Shown in pieces: positions 53,061-64,000 of a stretch of DNA of 64,000 nt. This DNA is from Komarekiella atlantica HA4396-MV6 (GTDB taxonomy: Bacteria; Cyanobacteriota; Cyanobacteriia; Cyanobacteriales; Nostocaceae). The notes under the pieces are model-generated. The model saw only the letters and a program-made list of their open reading frames with translations, was not told the origin of the DNA and did not search any database. The translations under genes were made by a program, and so were the position numbers. Position 1 is the stretch's first letter. Each line of letters opens with the position of its first letter. Where the stretch lies: contig JAHHHK010000007.1 in NCBI GenBank assembly GCA_019359395.1, positions 62,001 to 126,000 of the forward strand, read 5' to 3'.

Positions 53061-56000
53061 TTATGCGCTAAAGTATTTCGCTACTGGGTGGTAGGCAATA
53101 ATCGCCGTCGTAGACTGTTCTGGATAGAGTTGTTCACTTTCATCCATATATAGGTTAATTCTATCAGTCTCCAATAACTCCAGTTGCTTATATTGGTCTT
53201 GGATATTCGGACAAGCTGGATAGCCAAAACTATACCGCGAGCCTTGATAGCGCTGTGCCAAAATATCCCGAATATTGTTCGGTTCCTCAGCAGCAAAACC
53301 CAATTCCCGGCGAATTCTGGCGTGTGTCCACTCCGCTAACGCCTCCGCTACCTGCACCGCCATACCGTGGAAATACAAGTAATCAGTGTATTGATTATCA
53401 GCAAACAGCTTTTGAGCGAACTCCGTCGCAATTTCACCCACAGTCACCGCTTGCATCGGGAACACATCAATAATTCCCGACTCCTTCGGTGCAAAGAAAT
53501 CTGCTATACATAACCTCCTCAAAGACCTTTGCCTCGGAAACTCAAAACTGATTCTTACCTCTGCGTCCTCCGCGCCTCTGTGGTTCGTTTCATAAACACA
53601 CAACGTATTACCCTCAGCCTGACAAGGAAAATACCCATAAATCACCTGCGGATGCAACAAATTCTCCTCAATAATCCGCTGCTTCCAGCTTTCCAAAACC
53701 GGATACACTTTCTCACCTAAAAAAGCCTGATATTCTTCCTTAGATTGCTCCTTCGGCTTACGGAATTGCCACTGTCCAGCAATCAAAGCTTGTAAATCCA
53801 AATGCCAAAATATTTCCTCAATAGGAATATCAGCAGGCTGCAACAACTTCGTTCCCCAAAAAGGCGGCGTAGGACGTTTAATATCTATCGCCACAGCATC
53901 AGAACGTCTAGTATCCACCTCTTTTGGTTCGGCAGATGTTTCCTCAGCAATTGTAGCTACTGATTCTTTGTTACCATTCTTCGAGACTTCAGCTGTTTCC
54001 TCCACTTCGTTCAAAAATCCCTGGAAATCATCCCAGTTACCAGCAGTCTTTGCTGGCATTAATTTATCCATGAAGTGCAAGTCAGAAAAGGCATCTTTGC
54101 CATAAACAACTTTACCTTTATAGGTGTTTTGGCAATCTTCATGCACAAACTTGGGAGTTAACGCCGCGCCACCTAAAATCACAGGGACGGTAATTCCTTT
54201 TTCGTTGAATATCTCCAAATTCTCTTTCATGAAGGCGGTGGACTTCACCAGCAAACCACTCATGGCAATACAATCAGCTTTATGCTGTTCGTAAGCTTGG
54301 ATGATATTTTCCACAGGCTGTTTAATTCCCAGGTTAATTACCTTGTAACCGTTGTTGGACAAGATAATATCTACTAGGTTTTTACCAATATCGTGGACAT
54401 CGCCTTTAACTGTGGCAATGATAAAGCTTCCCTTGGCGTTGTTGCCAGATTCCGACTTCTCCATAAACGGTTCTAAATACGCTACCGCTGCTTTCATGGT
54501 TTCCGCAGATTGCAAGACGAAGGGAAGTTGCATTTGTCCAGAACCGAATAATTCCCCGACAACTTTCATGCCATCTAGCAGAAAGGTGTTGATAATTTCT
54601 AAGGGAGGATATTCTTCTAAGGCTTTGGTTAGATGTTCTTCTAAACCAATGCGTTCGCCGTCGATGATATGGCGCTTCAGGCGTTCTGGGATGGGAAGAC
54701 TTTCGTCAAGGGAGCGATCGCGTTTCGTTGTTACCCCTGCAAACAATGTGGTAAGCTCTCCCAAGGGATCGTAAACGCAAACATTACCCTCAAATTTCCG
54801 CTCATCATAAATCAACTGGCGACAAACTTCTTGATGGCGTTCCTCAATTTTAGACAGCGGTAAAATCTTGTTTGCACTGACAATGGCTGCATCCATTCCC
54901 GCTTGTGTCGCCTCGTGCAAAAACACCGAGTTGAGGACAATCCGCGATGCGGGGGAAAGACCAAAGGAAATATTAGAAACACCCAAAATCACATGACACC
55001 CAGGCAATTCTTGACGAATCCGCCGAATTGCTTCAATTGTGGCTTTACCGTTTTCCCGGTCTTCTTCAATCCCGGTGGAAATGGGTAACGCTAGAGTGTC
55101 AAAGAATATTTCTGTGGGAGGTATGCCATATTCTACAGCTTGGCGGTATGCACGCTGAGCGATCGCAAACTTTTTATCTGCTGTCCGCGCCATCCCATCC
55201 TCATCGATAGTCCCAATGACAACACCAGCGCCATACTTTTTCGCCAACTCCAACACCTTCAAAAAGCGCGGTTCCCCATCTTCGTAGTTCGTGGAGTTTA
55301 GCAAACATTTACCACCAGCAACCTTTAAACCCGCCTCCATCTTTTCCCATTCGGTGGAGTCGAGCATCAAAGGTAATGTCACATTATTAACAATGCGCGA
55401 AACCAACTCGTGCATATCTCGCACACCATCACGTCCCACATAATCTACGTTCACATCAAGAATATGTGCGCCTTCTTTTACCTGGCTTCTCGCCATTGAG
55501 ACGAGTCCGTCCCAATCTTCAGCATTCAGCAAATCGCGGCACTTTTTGGAACCACTGGCGTTGAGACGTTCACCAACAATTAAAAAAGAATTATCTTGGT
55601 CGTAAGGTTGAGTAGTGTAAATTGATGCTGCCGCAGGTTCTAAACTTGGCTGTCTAACCTTTGGCTTCAGCTCTTTGGCGATTTCTGCCAATTGTTGAAT
55701 GTGTTCTGGACGCGTCCCACAGCAACCCCCAATCACTTGGACACCCAAATCTTCAACAAAGTGCATTAGCGACATCCGTAATTCCAACGGTGTCAATCGG
55801 TAGTGTGCTTGACCGCCGACGTTCTCAGGCAAACCTGCGTTAGGAATACAGGAAACGATAAAAGGCGAATGTTCTGCCAGATACTTGATATGTGGTTTCA
55901 TCAAGTCTGGCCCTGTGGCACAGTTTAGACCGAGAATGTCAATGGGATAAGGTTCCAAAATAGTCAGCACAGCGCTGATTTCTGAACCCACCAACATTGT

Positions 56001-56603
56001 GCCCATGCTTTCCATTGTTACAGAAACCATGAGCGGACGGCGTGCTCCCTTCTTAGCAAACACCTCTTCAATCCCATTTAGCGCCGCTTTAATTTGCAAC
56101 ACATCTTGGCAAGTCTCCACCAGAAACAAATCGACACCACCATCCCACAGCGCTTCTGCTTGTTCCGCAAAAGTAGCTTTCATCGTGTCAAAGTCAATAT
56201 GTCCCAAGGTAGGAAGTTTAGTTGTAGGGCCGATGGAACCCGCAACAAACCGAGGTTTTTCCGGTGTAGAAAATTCCGCAGCGACACGCTTCGCTAGTTC
56301 TGCGGCTGTCTTGCTGAGGTAATATGCCTTATCTGCCAAGTCATATTCTGCCAGTACAATCGACGTACTGCCAAAAGTATCCGTTTCAATGACATCTGCA
56401 CCAGCGGCGAGAAAGTCACGGTGAACCTTAGCCACAGCTTCAGGATTCGTGTGAACTAAGTATTCGTTACAACCTTCATACTGCGGGCCGCCGAAGTCTT
56501 CAGCCGTGAGGTTTTGGGTTTGTAGGTTAGTTCCCATCGCCCCATCGAAGACGAGAACTGGGCTATCTGGACTACGCAGGCGTTCAAGGAAAGAATGAGT
56601 CAT
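53061..56603 (-). CDS. metH: Cobalamin-dependent methionine synthase
   Basis: [45 protein letters not shown], activation domain C-terminus; repeat-derived insert [12 protein letters not shown]. Confidence 0.96.
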   Translation of the reverse strand: MTHSFLERLRSPDSPVLVFDGAMGTNLQTQNLTAEDFGGPQYEGCNEYLVHTNPEAVAKVHRDFLAAGADVIETDTFGSTSIVLAEYDLADKAYYLSKTAAELAKRVAAEFSTPEKPRFVAGSIGPTTKLPTLGHIDFDTMKATFAEQAEALWDGGVDLFLVETCQDVLQIKAALNGIEEVFAKKGARRPLMVSVTMESMGTMLVGSEISAVLTILEPYPIDILGLNCATGPDLMKPHIKYLAEHSPFIVSCIPNAGLPENVGGQAHYRLTPLELRMSLMHFVEDLGVQVIGGCCGTRPEHIQQLAEIAKELKPKVRQPSLEPAAASIYTTQPYDQDNSFLIVGERLNASGSKKCRDLLNAEDWDGLVSMARSQVKEGAHILDVNVDYVGRDGVRDMHELVSRIVNNVTLPLMLDSTEWEKMEAGLKVAGGKCLLNSTNYEDGEPRFLKVLELAKKYGAGVVIGTIDEDGMARTADKKFAIAQRAYRQAVEYGIPPTEIFFDTLALPISTGIEEDRENGKATIEAIRRIRQELPGCHVILGVSNISFGLSPASRIVLNSVFLHEATQAGMDAAIVSANKILPLSKIEERHQEVCRQLIYDERKFEGNVCVYDPLGELTTLFAGVTTKRDRSLDESLPIPERLKRHIIDGERIGLEEHLTKALEEYPPLEIINTFLLDGMKVVGELFGSGQMQLPFVLQSAETMKAAVAYLEPFMEKSESGNNAKGSFIIATVKGDVHDIGKNLVDIILSNNGYKVINLGIKQPVENIIQAYEQHKADCIAMSGLLVKSTAFMKENLEIFNEKGITVPVILGGAALTPKFVHEDCQNTYKGKVVYGKDAFSDLHFMDKLMPAKTAGNWDDFQGFLNEVEETAEVSKNGNKESVATIAEETSAEPKEVDTRRSDAVAIDIKRPTPPFWGTKLLQPADIPIEEIFWHLDLQALIAGQWQFRKPKEQSKEEYQAFLGEKVYPVLESWKQRIIEENLLHPQVIYGYFPCQAEGNTLCVYETNHRGAEDAEVRISFEFPRQRSLRRLCIADFFAPKESGIIDVFPMQAVTVGEIATEFAQKLFADNQYTDYLYFHGMAVQVAEALAEWTHARIRRELGFAAEEPNNIRDILAQRYQGSRYSFGYPACPNIQDQYKQLELLETDRINLYMDESEQLYPEQSTTAIIAYHPVAKYFSA

Positions 56604-57019
56604 ATTTTCCTAGAATAAATGAGGAAATCAAGTGAGTCTTGTGATACTCGACTTACTATATTATTTTCCACAATTGCCAGAGTTGCATTATTAGGGTTTG
56701 AAAATTAGCTATGCTGGGCTATTCCCCGACTTAAGAAGTCGGGGAATAGCCCAGTGGTTCGTTCCTTTACCCATCAGCCGCAGCTTTGAAACCTTGGAAG
56801 TTCCAATTAATTGAGTCTACCGATTAACCCCAATCACAACAAAAAACACTCACCGAATGACCGGAGAGTTTTGCTTGTTTCTCTCACCCCTTGCTTCTAG
56901 CAACTTGTGAATGAACCTCTGAGCTTTGTCAATGAACCTCTAAGCTTCACGTTATGAGTGTCTCCTCTGAATAGGCGATCGCATCCTGTTAATTTAAACA
57001 TTACAGCCGTTCTTATGTA

Positions 57020-57552
57020 GATACAATGCCCGCATTATATTAGTAAGTTATTTCAATATTTAAGGTTTGCTGCACCCATAGTTGACCCTTGGCTAGGTGT
57101 AGTAGATCCTAAAGAATATGAAACGCTATTTAAAAATGACTTAGAGAATGTTTGTAAAGTCCAAGATAGTATAAAAATGTCATTCTGAGTGGAGCAAGGC
57201 GTAAGGAAGAATCTAGGTTTTTGACCACATATTGAGATGTTTCATTCCGCTACGCTGCATTCAAGATGACAGACAAAGACCCTTTTAAAACATCCTCTTA
57301 TAACTATTTAAAGAACTAGCAGCAAAATTACTTGAAATTAAAGAATCTGAAGATTTAGAATTAGCAGATAAAATTGCTAGAGGTGAATATTTAGAGCCAG
57401 AAAGCGCCGATGGGGCTGCTTTGCGTGCCTTGCGCCAACTATTAGATGAAAAATATCCACAGCAATACTGGGGTTGGTTAAAAAATATCTTAACTTCAGA
57501 AGGACATTATCTCTGGCTATGCGAACACTATGCCGCAGAGTACAAGCGCTAA
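57020..57552 (+). pseudogene. Small gene (~110 aa) split by a MITE-like insertion
   Basis: HYISKLFQYLRFAAPIVDPWLGVVDPKEYETLFK [insert] ELAAKLLEIKESEDLELADKIARGEYLEPESADGAALRALRQLLDEKYPQQYWGWLKNILTSEGHYLWLCEHYAAEYKR*. Confidence 0.75.
57135..57303. mobile_element. MITE-like insertion (169 bp), candidate 9-bp target duplication CTATTTAAA
   Basis: CTATTTAAA at 57126-57134 and 57304-57312; termini AGAGAATGTTTGTAAAG...CTTTTAAAACATCCTCT. Confidence 0.7.
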
Positions 57553-57720
57553 CACAATTGTCTATTTTATATTTTGTTTAGAAATAGCCTCTAAATAGCC
57601 CTATAGGCAGAGGAAGCACCTAAAAAAAATACTTAGAATTAAAACATATACTTGTAACCAAGTTATTACTAAAATTAAGATAATTAAGTTAATATCTACC
57701 GTTTTACAAATATTAGGATC

Positions 57721-58587
57721 ATGAAGTTTAAAGACTGGGCGACTAGAGTCATGCTAATTTCTCTAATGTTCGCTGCTTTAATTTTGGTGCTGTTTGCTGG
57801 AAAAGGGACACAATTACAAAGTAATACGCCAACATCGAATCCAGAAAATATAGCCTTGAGCCAATATCCAAAGGCACAATTGCAATCAGCGAAAAATCAA
57901 GGTAACGAGTCTAAAAAAGTTGTTAAATCACCAGTCAAGACGAATAAGGTTGTAGCAAGATACAGTACAACTGAGGCTTTTGCACAATACAGACCTAGTT
58001 ATGAAATTGCCGCCGTTAACCCCAGCAACTATGGGGAACGCTACGCCAAAGATATTAATGGCGAACCTCTCAACAACGAAGCAATTATAGTACTCCATGA
58101 AACCGGTTATTCTGCCTCCAGTGCCATTAATTTCTTTCAAGCACCCCATAATGATGAAAGTGTTCAAGCGAGTTACCACACTTTAATCAAGCTAGATGGA
58201 ACGATTATTTATCTAGTACCGCCAGAAAAGCGAGCTTTCGGCGCAGCTAACTCAGTATTTGATAGTCCTGATGGGTCTGAAACTGTGAAAACTAATCCAG
58301 ATTTACCGCCATCTGTAAATAATTTTGCATATCACGTTTCTTTAGAAACACCGCCAGATAGTTATAACGCTAGCAGCCAACAAGCCCATAGTGGCTACAC
58401 GGAAGCTCAATATAATTCTCTAGCTTGGTTAGTTGCTCAAAGTCAAGTTCCAGACGATCGCATCACCACCCATCAAGAAGTAGACCGTTCAGGTCAAAAA
58501 GTTGACCCAATAAATTTTGACTCTGACAAGTTCCTCAGCTTGCTTCATACCTATCGTCAAGCCAAACCAATTTACAGAGTCAACTAA
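57721..58587 (+). CDS. N-acetylmuramoyl-L-alanine amidase (Amidase_2/AmpD-like)
   Basis: N-terminal signal/TM; IIVLHETGYSASSAINFF, ASYHTLIKLDGTIIYLVPPEKRAFGA, DDRITTHQEVDRSGQKVDPINFD. Confidence 0.9.
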   Translation: MKFKDWATRVMLISLMFAALILVLFAGKGTQLQSNTPTSNPENIALSQYPKAQLQSAKNQGNESKKVVKSPVKTNKVVARYSTTEAFAQYRPSYEIAAVNPSNYGERYAKDINGEPLNNEAIIVLHETGYSASSAINFFQAPHNDESVQASYHTLIKLDGTIIYLVPPEKRAFGAANSVFDSPDGSETVKTNPDLPPSVNNFAYHVSLETPPDSYNASSQQAHSGYTEAQYNSLAWLVAQSQVPDDRITTHQEVDRSGQKVDPINFDSDKFLSLLHTYRQAKPIYRVN

Positions 58588-58660
58588 AAGAAGATGGGAG
58601 TTATACGTTTCTCTTTCAGATTATTACAATCAAGCAGAGCAAAGGATTTGTTGACCCTTG

Positions 58661-58687
58661 TACAGACGCGATTAATCGCGTCTCTAC
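58661..58687. repeat. Palindromic repeat ACAGACGCGATTAATCGCGTCTCTA
   Basis: Direct reading. Confidence 0.88.
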
Positions 58688-58707
58688 TTTTGACCCTTGA
58701 CCCCTGA

Positions 58708-60381
58708 CTATTTACTAAAACTATAAATTTGCTGCGTCTCCAGGCGATCGCTCAGCGATGACGGTAGTGTACCATCCAAGAATATCTGCCGATCTAGTTG
58801 GACTTGTAAATTACTCAGAGGGTCGCAACCAGAAGAAATCAGAAATTCTAGCTTTTGGACGTAAGGCAAAGTTGCGAGATTGTCTAAAATTTGGAAGATT
58901 GCTTGTAAGTAAGGATGACCACTCTGCTGATACCAATCGGTAGTAGCAACTTTTGGTTGATCAAAACCCAAGTGTACTGTCAAAGCTGGCTCGTCAAACA
59001 GTGCCAGCCCCAACGGACGCGCCTCTTCTTGCAACAATAAATCATGACTTCTCGCTAAATGCCGCAGTTTTTCTAAACGTTCATAGCGTTTCGTCACTAA
59101 CTGCGGGTCATCTTGCCAGTGAATTGCCACTGTCACTAGATAAGTCTGTAACAGCATGTGACCAAGCTTTTTCGCCTTTGTTGCCAAGTAGTACGAATTG
59201 TAGTCATTCGCTTCAATCAACAACGGTACGCGGTCAACTACTTCCAACCCATAGCCTTTAACCCCCGCTATTTTGCGAGGATTATTAGTAATCAGGCGAA
59301 TCTTTTTAATGCCCAAGTCCATGAGCATTTGCGCCCCCATCCCGTAGTCGCGCAAGTCAGCGGGAAAGCCCAAGCGCTCATTCGCCTCAACTGTATCCAG
59401 CCCCATATCCTGCAAAGAATAGGCTTTCAGCTTATTAATCAGCCCTATTCCTCGTCCTTCTTGCCGCAGGTATACAACTACACCTTGACCTGCACTTTCA
59501 ATCATTTTCAGTGCTGCCTGTAGCTGCAACCGACAATCGCAGCGCAAAGACCCCAAAGCGTCACCAGTTAAGCATTCTGAATGCATCCGCACCATCACCG
59601 GCTCATCTTTAAAGTTAGCTGGATCACCCTTGACAATGGCAACGTGTTCTGTATTATCCAAAGTGTGGCGATAGGCGTAAATTTCAAACTGGCCGAACTG
59701 ACTAGGCAGCTTAGTCACAACTTCGCGATACACTAGGCGATCGTGTTGGAGGCGATAACTAATTAAATCCGCAATACTAATAATTTTTAGATTGTGATGT
59801 TGAGCGTATTCAATTAACTGCTGCAACCGCGCCATTGAACCATCGGGGTTTTGAATTTCGCAAATTACTCCCGCTGGATATAGCCCTGCTAGTCGAGATA
59901 AGTCTACAGCTGCTTCTGTATGTCCTGCCCGTTTTAGTACGCCTCCCTCCCTGGCTCGAATCGGGAAAATATGACCAGGACGACGCAAATCTAAAGGTTT
60001 TGTAGCTGGGTTGAGAGTAACTTGGATAGTGCGGGCGCGGTCTTCCGCTGAGATGCCAGTACTAACGCCTAAATGTGGCCCGGCATCAATACTGACAGTG
60101 AAGGCAGTCTGGTTAGTATCTGTAATATTGCTCACCATTAGTGGTAAGTCTAGTTCATCGAGGCGATCGCCAGTCATCGCTAAACAAATCAACCCTCTAG
60201 CTTCCACCGCCATGAAATTAATCATGTCAGGTGTGGCAAATTGAGCAGCACAAATCAAGTCGCCTTCATTTTCTCTATTTTCATCATCAACCACTACAAT
60301 GACGCGACCAGATTTGAGGTCTGCCAAGGCGGCATCAATCGAATCAAATTTAAAAGCTTGGGTAGTCTTAGGCTGTGACAC
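58708..60381 (-). CDS. ribBA: Bifunctional DHBP synthase / GTP cyclohydrolase II
   Basis: [79 protein letters not shown]. Confidence 0.96.
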   Translation of the reverse strand: MSQPKTTQAFKFDSIDAALADLKSGRVIVVVDDENRENEGDLICAAQFATPDMINFMAVEARGLICLAMTGDRLDELDLPLMVSNITDTNQTAFTVSIDAGPHLGVSTGISAEDRARTIQVTLNPATKPLDLRRPGHIFPIRAREGGVLKRAGHTEAAVDLSRLAGLYPAGVICEIQNPDGSMARLQQLIEYAQHHNLKIISIADLISYRLQHDRLVYREVVTKLPSQFGQFEIYAYRHTLDNTEHVAIVKGDPANFKDEPVMVRMHSECLTGDALGSLRCDCRLQLQAALKMIESAGQGVVVYLRQEGRGIGLINKLKAYSLQDMGLDTVEANERLGFPADLRDYGMGAQMLMDLGIKKIRLITNNPRKIAGVKGYGLEVVDRVPLLIEANDYNSYYLATKAKKLGHMLLQTYLVTVAIHWQDDPQLVTKRYERLEKLRHLARSHDLLLQEEARPLGLALFDEPALTVHLGFDQPKVATTDWYQQSGHPYLQAIFQILDNLATLPYVQKLEFLISSGCDPLSNLQVQLDRQIFLDGTLPSSLSDRLETQQIYSFSK

Positions 60382-60718
60382 GAAGAATTCCAGCTACCTA
60401 ACGTAAATTTTTTTAACAATTTCTTCTTTTAGATTGTAGCTCCTTTATAAGGCAGAGAAGTAGACTAGCAATTATTTGATAATATGGCAAAAATTTCCAT
60501 CACTAAAAATTCTTGGGGCTTAGCACCAAAGTGCGGCGACATTTAAACATTCTCTGTGTTGTGTAAAGTCAAGGGTTAAGGGTCAAAAACTGTTTAACTT
60601 TGGACTTCCCGGAACAAAGTGGAGGGGTTTCAGGCGTTTTATGCACCGGGCGTCTAGTCGCTGATATTGTTGATAGCTGAGAACGAATTAACCATTCATG
60701 GGATAAGGATTTCAGATC

Positions 60719-61777
60719 ATGGGCAAATTTAGACGCGTACCCGTTGGGATTGTTGGCGCGTCAGGCTATGGCGGAGTACAGTTAGTCCGACTACTAATGG
60801 ATCATCCAGAAGTAGAACTGGTTTATTTGGGCGATGAGAACAGCGCCGGGAAACCCTTTACTAATCTGTACCCGCATCTGGCTCATGCATTTAACCTACC
60901 AATAGAAGCGATAGAGCCAGAAATAATTGCTCACCGCTGTGAAGTAGTGTTCCTCTGTTTACCAAATGGTCTGGCTTGCCAAATCGCACCCAAACTTTTA
61001 GAAAAAGGATGTAAAGTACTGGATCTGAGTGCAGACTATCGGTTCAGTGATTTAACAACTTATACAAATTGGTATGGCACACAGAGAAGCGATCGCGCAA
61101 CTGCTGCCACAGCAATTTATGGACTACCAGAACTGTATCGCGATCGCATTGCCGAAGCCCAGCTAATTGGCTGTCCCGGTTGCTACCCCACTGCCAGTCT
61201 TCTGGCGCTTTCACCGCTTCTCAAACAAGGCTTAATCGTACCAGAAACAGCCATTATCGACGCCAAATCTGGCACATCTAGCAGCGGACGGCAAGCCAAA
61301 ACCGACTTGTTGCTAGCCGAGGCAGACAACTCCTTAGCCGCCTATGGTGTCGCCCGTCATCGTCATACCCCAGAAATTGAGCAAGTTTGCAGTGACTTAG
61401 CCGGTCACGAACTCATGATTCAATTTACACCGCACCTCATCCCAATGGTGCGCGGGATTCTAGCTACTGTATATGCCACACTACGCGATCCCGGACTAGT
61501 GCGAGATGATTTAATTACTATTTTTACCGCTTTCTACCGTAACTCACCTTGGATAAAAATCTGTGAGAGTGGGGTTTATCCTCAAACCAAGTGGGCAAGT
61601 GGCAGCAATCTTTGCTACATCGGTTTAGAAGTTGATCCACGTACTGGTCGGGTGATTGTGATGTCAGCAATTGATAACCTAATTAAAGGACAAGCCGGTC
61701 AAGCAATTCAGTGCTTAAACCTCATGATGGGCTGGGATGAAACTCTGGGGTTGCCCAAGTTGGGGTTTTATCCGTAA
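60719..61777 (+). CDS. argC: N-acetyl-gamma-glutamyl-phosphate reductase
   Basis: [61 protein letters not shown]. Confidence 0.96.
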   Translation: MGKFRRVPVGIVGASGYGGVQLVRLLMDHPEVELVYLGDENSAGKPFTNLYPHLAHAFNLPIEAIEPEIIAHRCEVVFLCLPNGLACQIAPKLLEKGCKVLDLSADYRFSDLTTYTNWYGTQRSDRATAATAIYGLPELYRDRIAEAQLIGCPGCYPTASLLALSPLLKQGLIVPETAIIDAKSGTSSSGRQAKTDLLLAEADNSLAAYGVARHRHTPEIEQVCSDLAGHELMIQFTPHLIPMVRGILATVYATLRDPGLVRDDLITIFTAFYRNSPWIKICESGVYPQTKWASGSNLCYIGLEVDPRTGRVIVMSAIDNLIKGQAGQAIQCLNLMMGWDETLGLPKLGFYP

Positions 61778-61785
61778 TTGGGTAT

Positions 61786-61880
61786 TGGGGACTGGGGACT
61801 GGGGACTGGGGACTGGGGACTGGGGACTGGGTATTGGGGACTGGGGACTGGGGACTGGGGACTGGGGACTGGGGACTGGG
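61786..61880 (+). repeat. Tandem GGGGACT heptamer array (one GGGTATT variant)
   Basis: Direct reading; lies between argC and eno stop codons. Confidence 0.95.
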
Positions 61881-61946
61881 AAAGAGAATTATTCTTTTGC
61901 TCCTCCTGCTCCCCTGCTCCCCCTGCTTTCCCTGCTTTCCCTGCTC

Positions 61947-63293
<1,347 letters not shown>

Positions 63294-63390
63294 CTAGTTC
63301 AGTGGCTAACCCAATCGCTAGCATAGGCGTTAAGGAGACTTTCTAGGCTGAGATTAAAGAAGATTTCCAATAATTGGTCAAGATTCAAAA

Positions 63391-63442
63391 GTAGAGACGC
63401 GATTAATCGCGTGTGTAGAGACGCGATTAATCGCGTCTCTAC
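63391..63442. repeat. Two copies of palindromic repeat GTAGAGACGCGATTAATCGCGT
   Basis: Direct reading. Confidence 0.9.
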
Positions 63443-63578
63443 AAGGGTCAAAAGTTATTATTTTCCCCCTTATCCTCCTTCTTCCCCACTCCCCCATTCC
63501 CAGTCCCCAGTCCCTAAGCTTTGTAAAATATTGGCAGACAGATAATAATACTGAACCGAGTACAGATAAAAGGTCAAT

Positions 63579-64000
63579 ATGCGATTACTACACACAATGC
63601 TACGAGTAGGCAACCTTGAAGAGTCCTTGAAGTTCTACTGTGAAGTTCTGGGAATGAAATTACTCCGGCGAAAAGATTATCCGGGAGGAGAATTTACCCT
63701 GGCTTTTGTTGGTTACGGTGATGAAAGCAATAACACGGTGCTTGAGCTAACTTACAACTGGGGGGTAGAAAAGTACGAATTGGGTAATGCTTACGGTCAT
63801 ATTGCTCTTGGTGTTGATGATATTTACGCCACATGTGAGGAAATCCGAAATCATGGCGGTAAAGTTGTACGAGAACCAGGCCCAATGAAACACGGTTCGA
63901 CAGTAATTGCTTTTGTAGAAGATCCAGATGGGTATAAAGTTGAACTGATTCAACTGGGTACTCAAGGGTCAGCAGCAAAACAGGAATCACAAGAACAACT
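63579..64000 (+). CDS. gloA: Lactoylglutathione lyase (glyoxalase I), truncated at the window end
   Basis: [79 protein letters not shown]...; frame open to the window edge. Confidence 0.94.
   Translation, partial: MRLLHTMLRVGNLEESLKFYCEVLGMKLLRRKDYPGGEFTLAFVGYGDESNNTVLELTYNWGVEKYELGNAYGHIALGVDDIYATCEEIRNHGGKVVREPGPMKHGSTVIAFVEDPDGYKVELIQLGTQGSAAKQESQEQ

Overview
64 kb of a filamentous, Nostoc-type cyanobacterial chromosome. This assignment is inferred from abundant HIP1 GCGATCGC sites, heptameric STRR repeats inside rnpB, and cyanobacterial-type housekeeping genes. Recognisable genes include serA, prmA, a thioredoxin, fabG, a WecA-like transferase, groL with a perfect CIRCE operator, corA, rnpB, a photolyase, yidD, two tandem tspO genes, an MscS channel, ilvC, NDH-2, glcE/glcF, metH, ribBA, argC, eno and a truncated gloA. 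The main accessory locus is 26.4-35.3 kb, all on the minus strand. It has four small double-glycine leader peptide genes whose mature regions differ strongly (Tyr/Asp/Lys-rich, Asn/Asp/Gly+Cys-rich, poly-Asp+Cys, and Cys-free). Each gene is preceded by the same ~33-nt palindrome plus ACGTAAGTGAGG element, and three are followed by a strong hairpin terminator. The peptides sit next to a C39-peptidase ABC transporter and an HlyD adaptor. Two degenerate copies of the shared element appear upstream of the HlyD gene. Other points of interest: a TnpB remnant in which all four zinc-ribbon cysteines appear lost, abutting a 12 x 21-bp array; a methyltransferase-HIT fusion lacking the central catalytic His; a dispersed repeat inserted in frame in metH; a MITE-like insertion that split a small gene; and a GGGGACT tandem array between argC and eno. 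All calls were made by eye from sequence and the ORF track; no database search was run.
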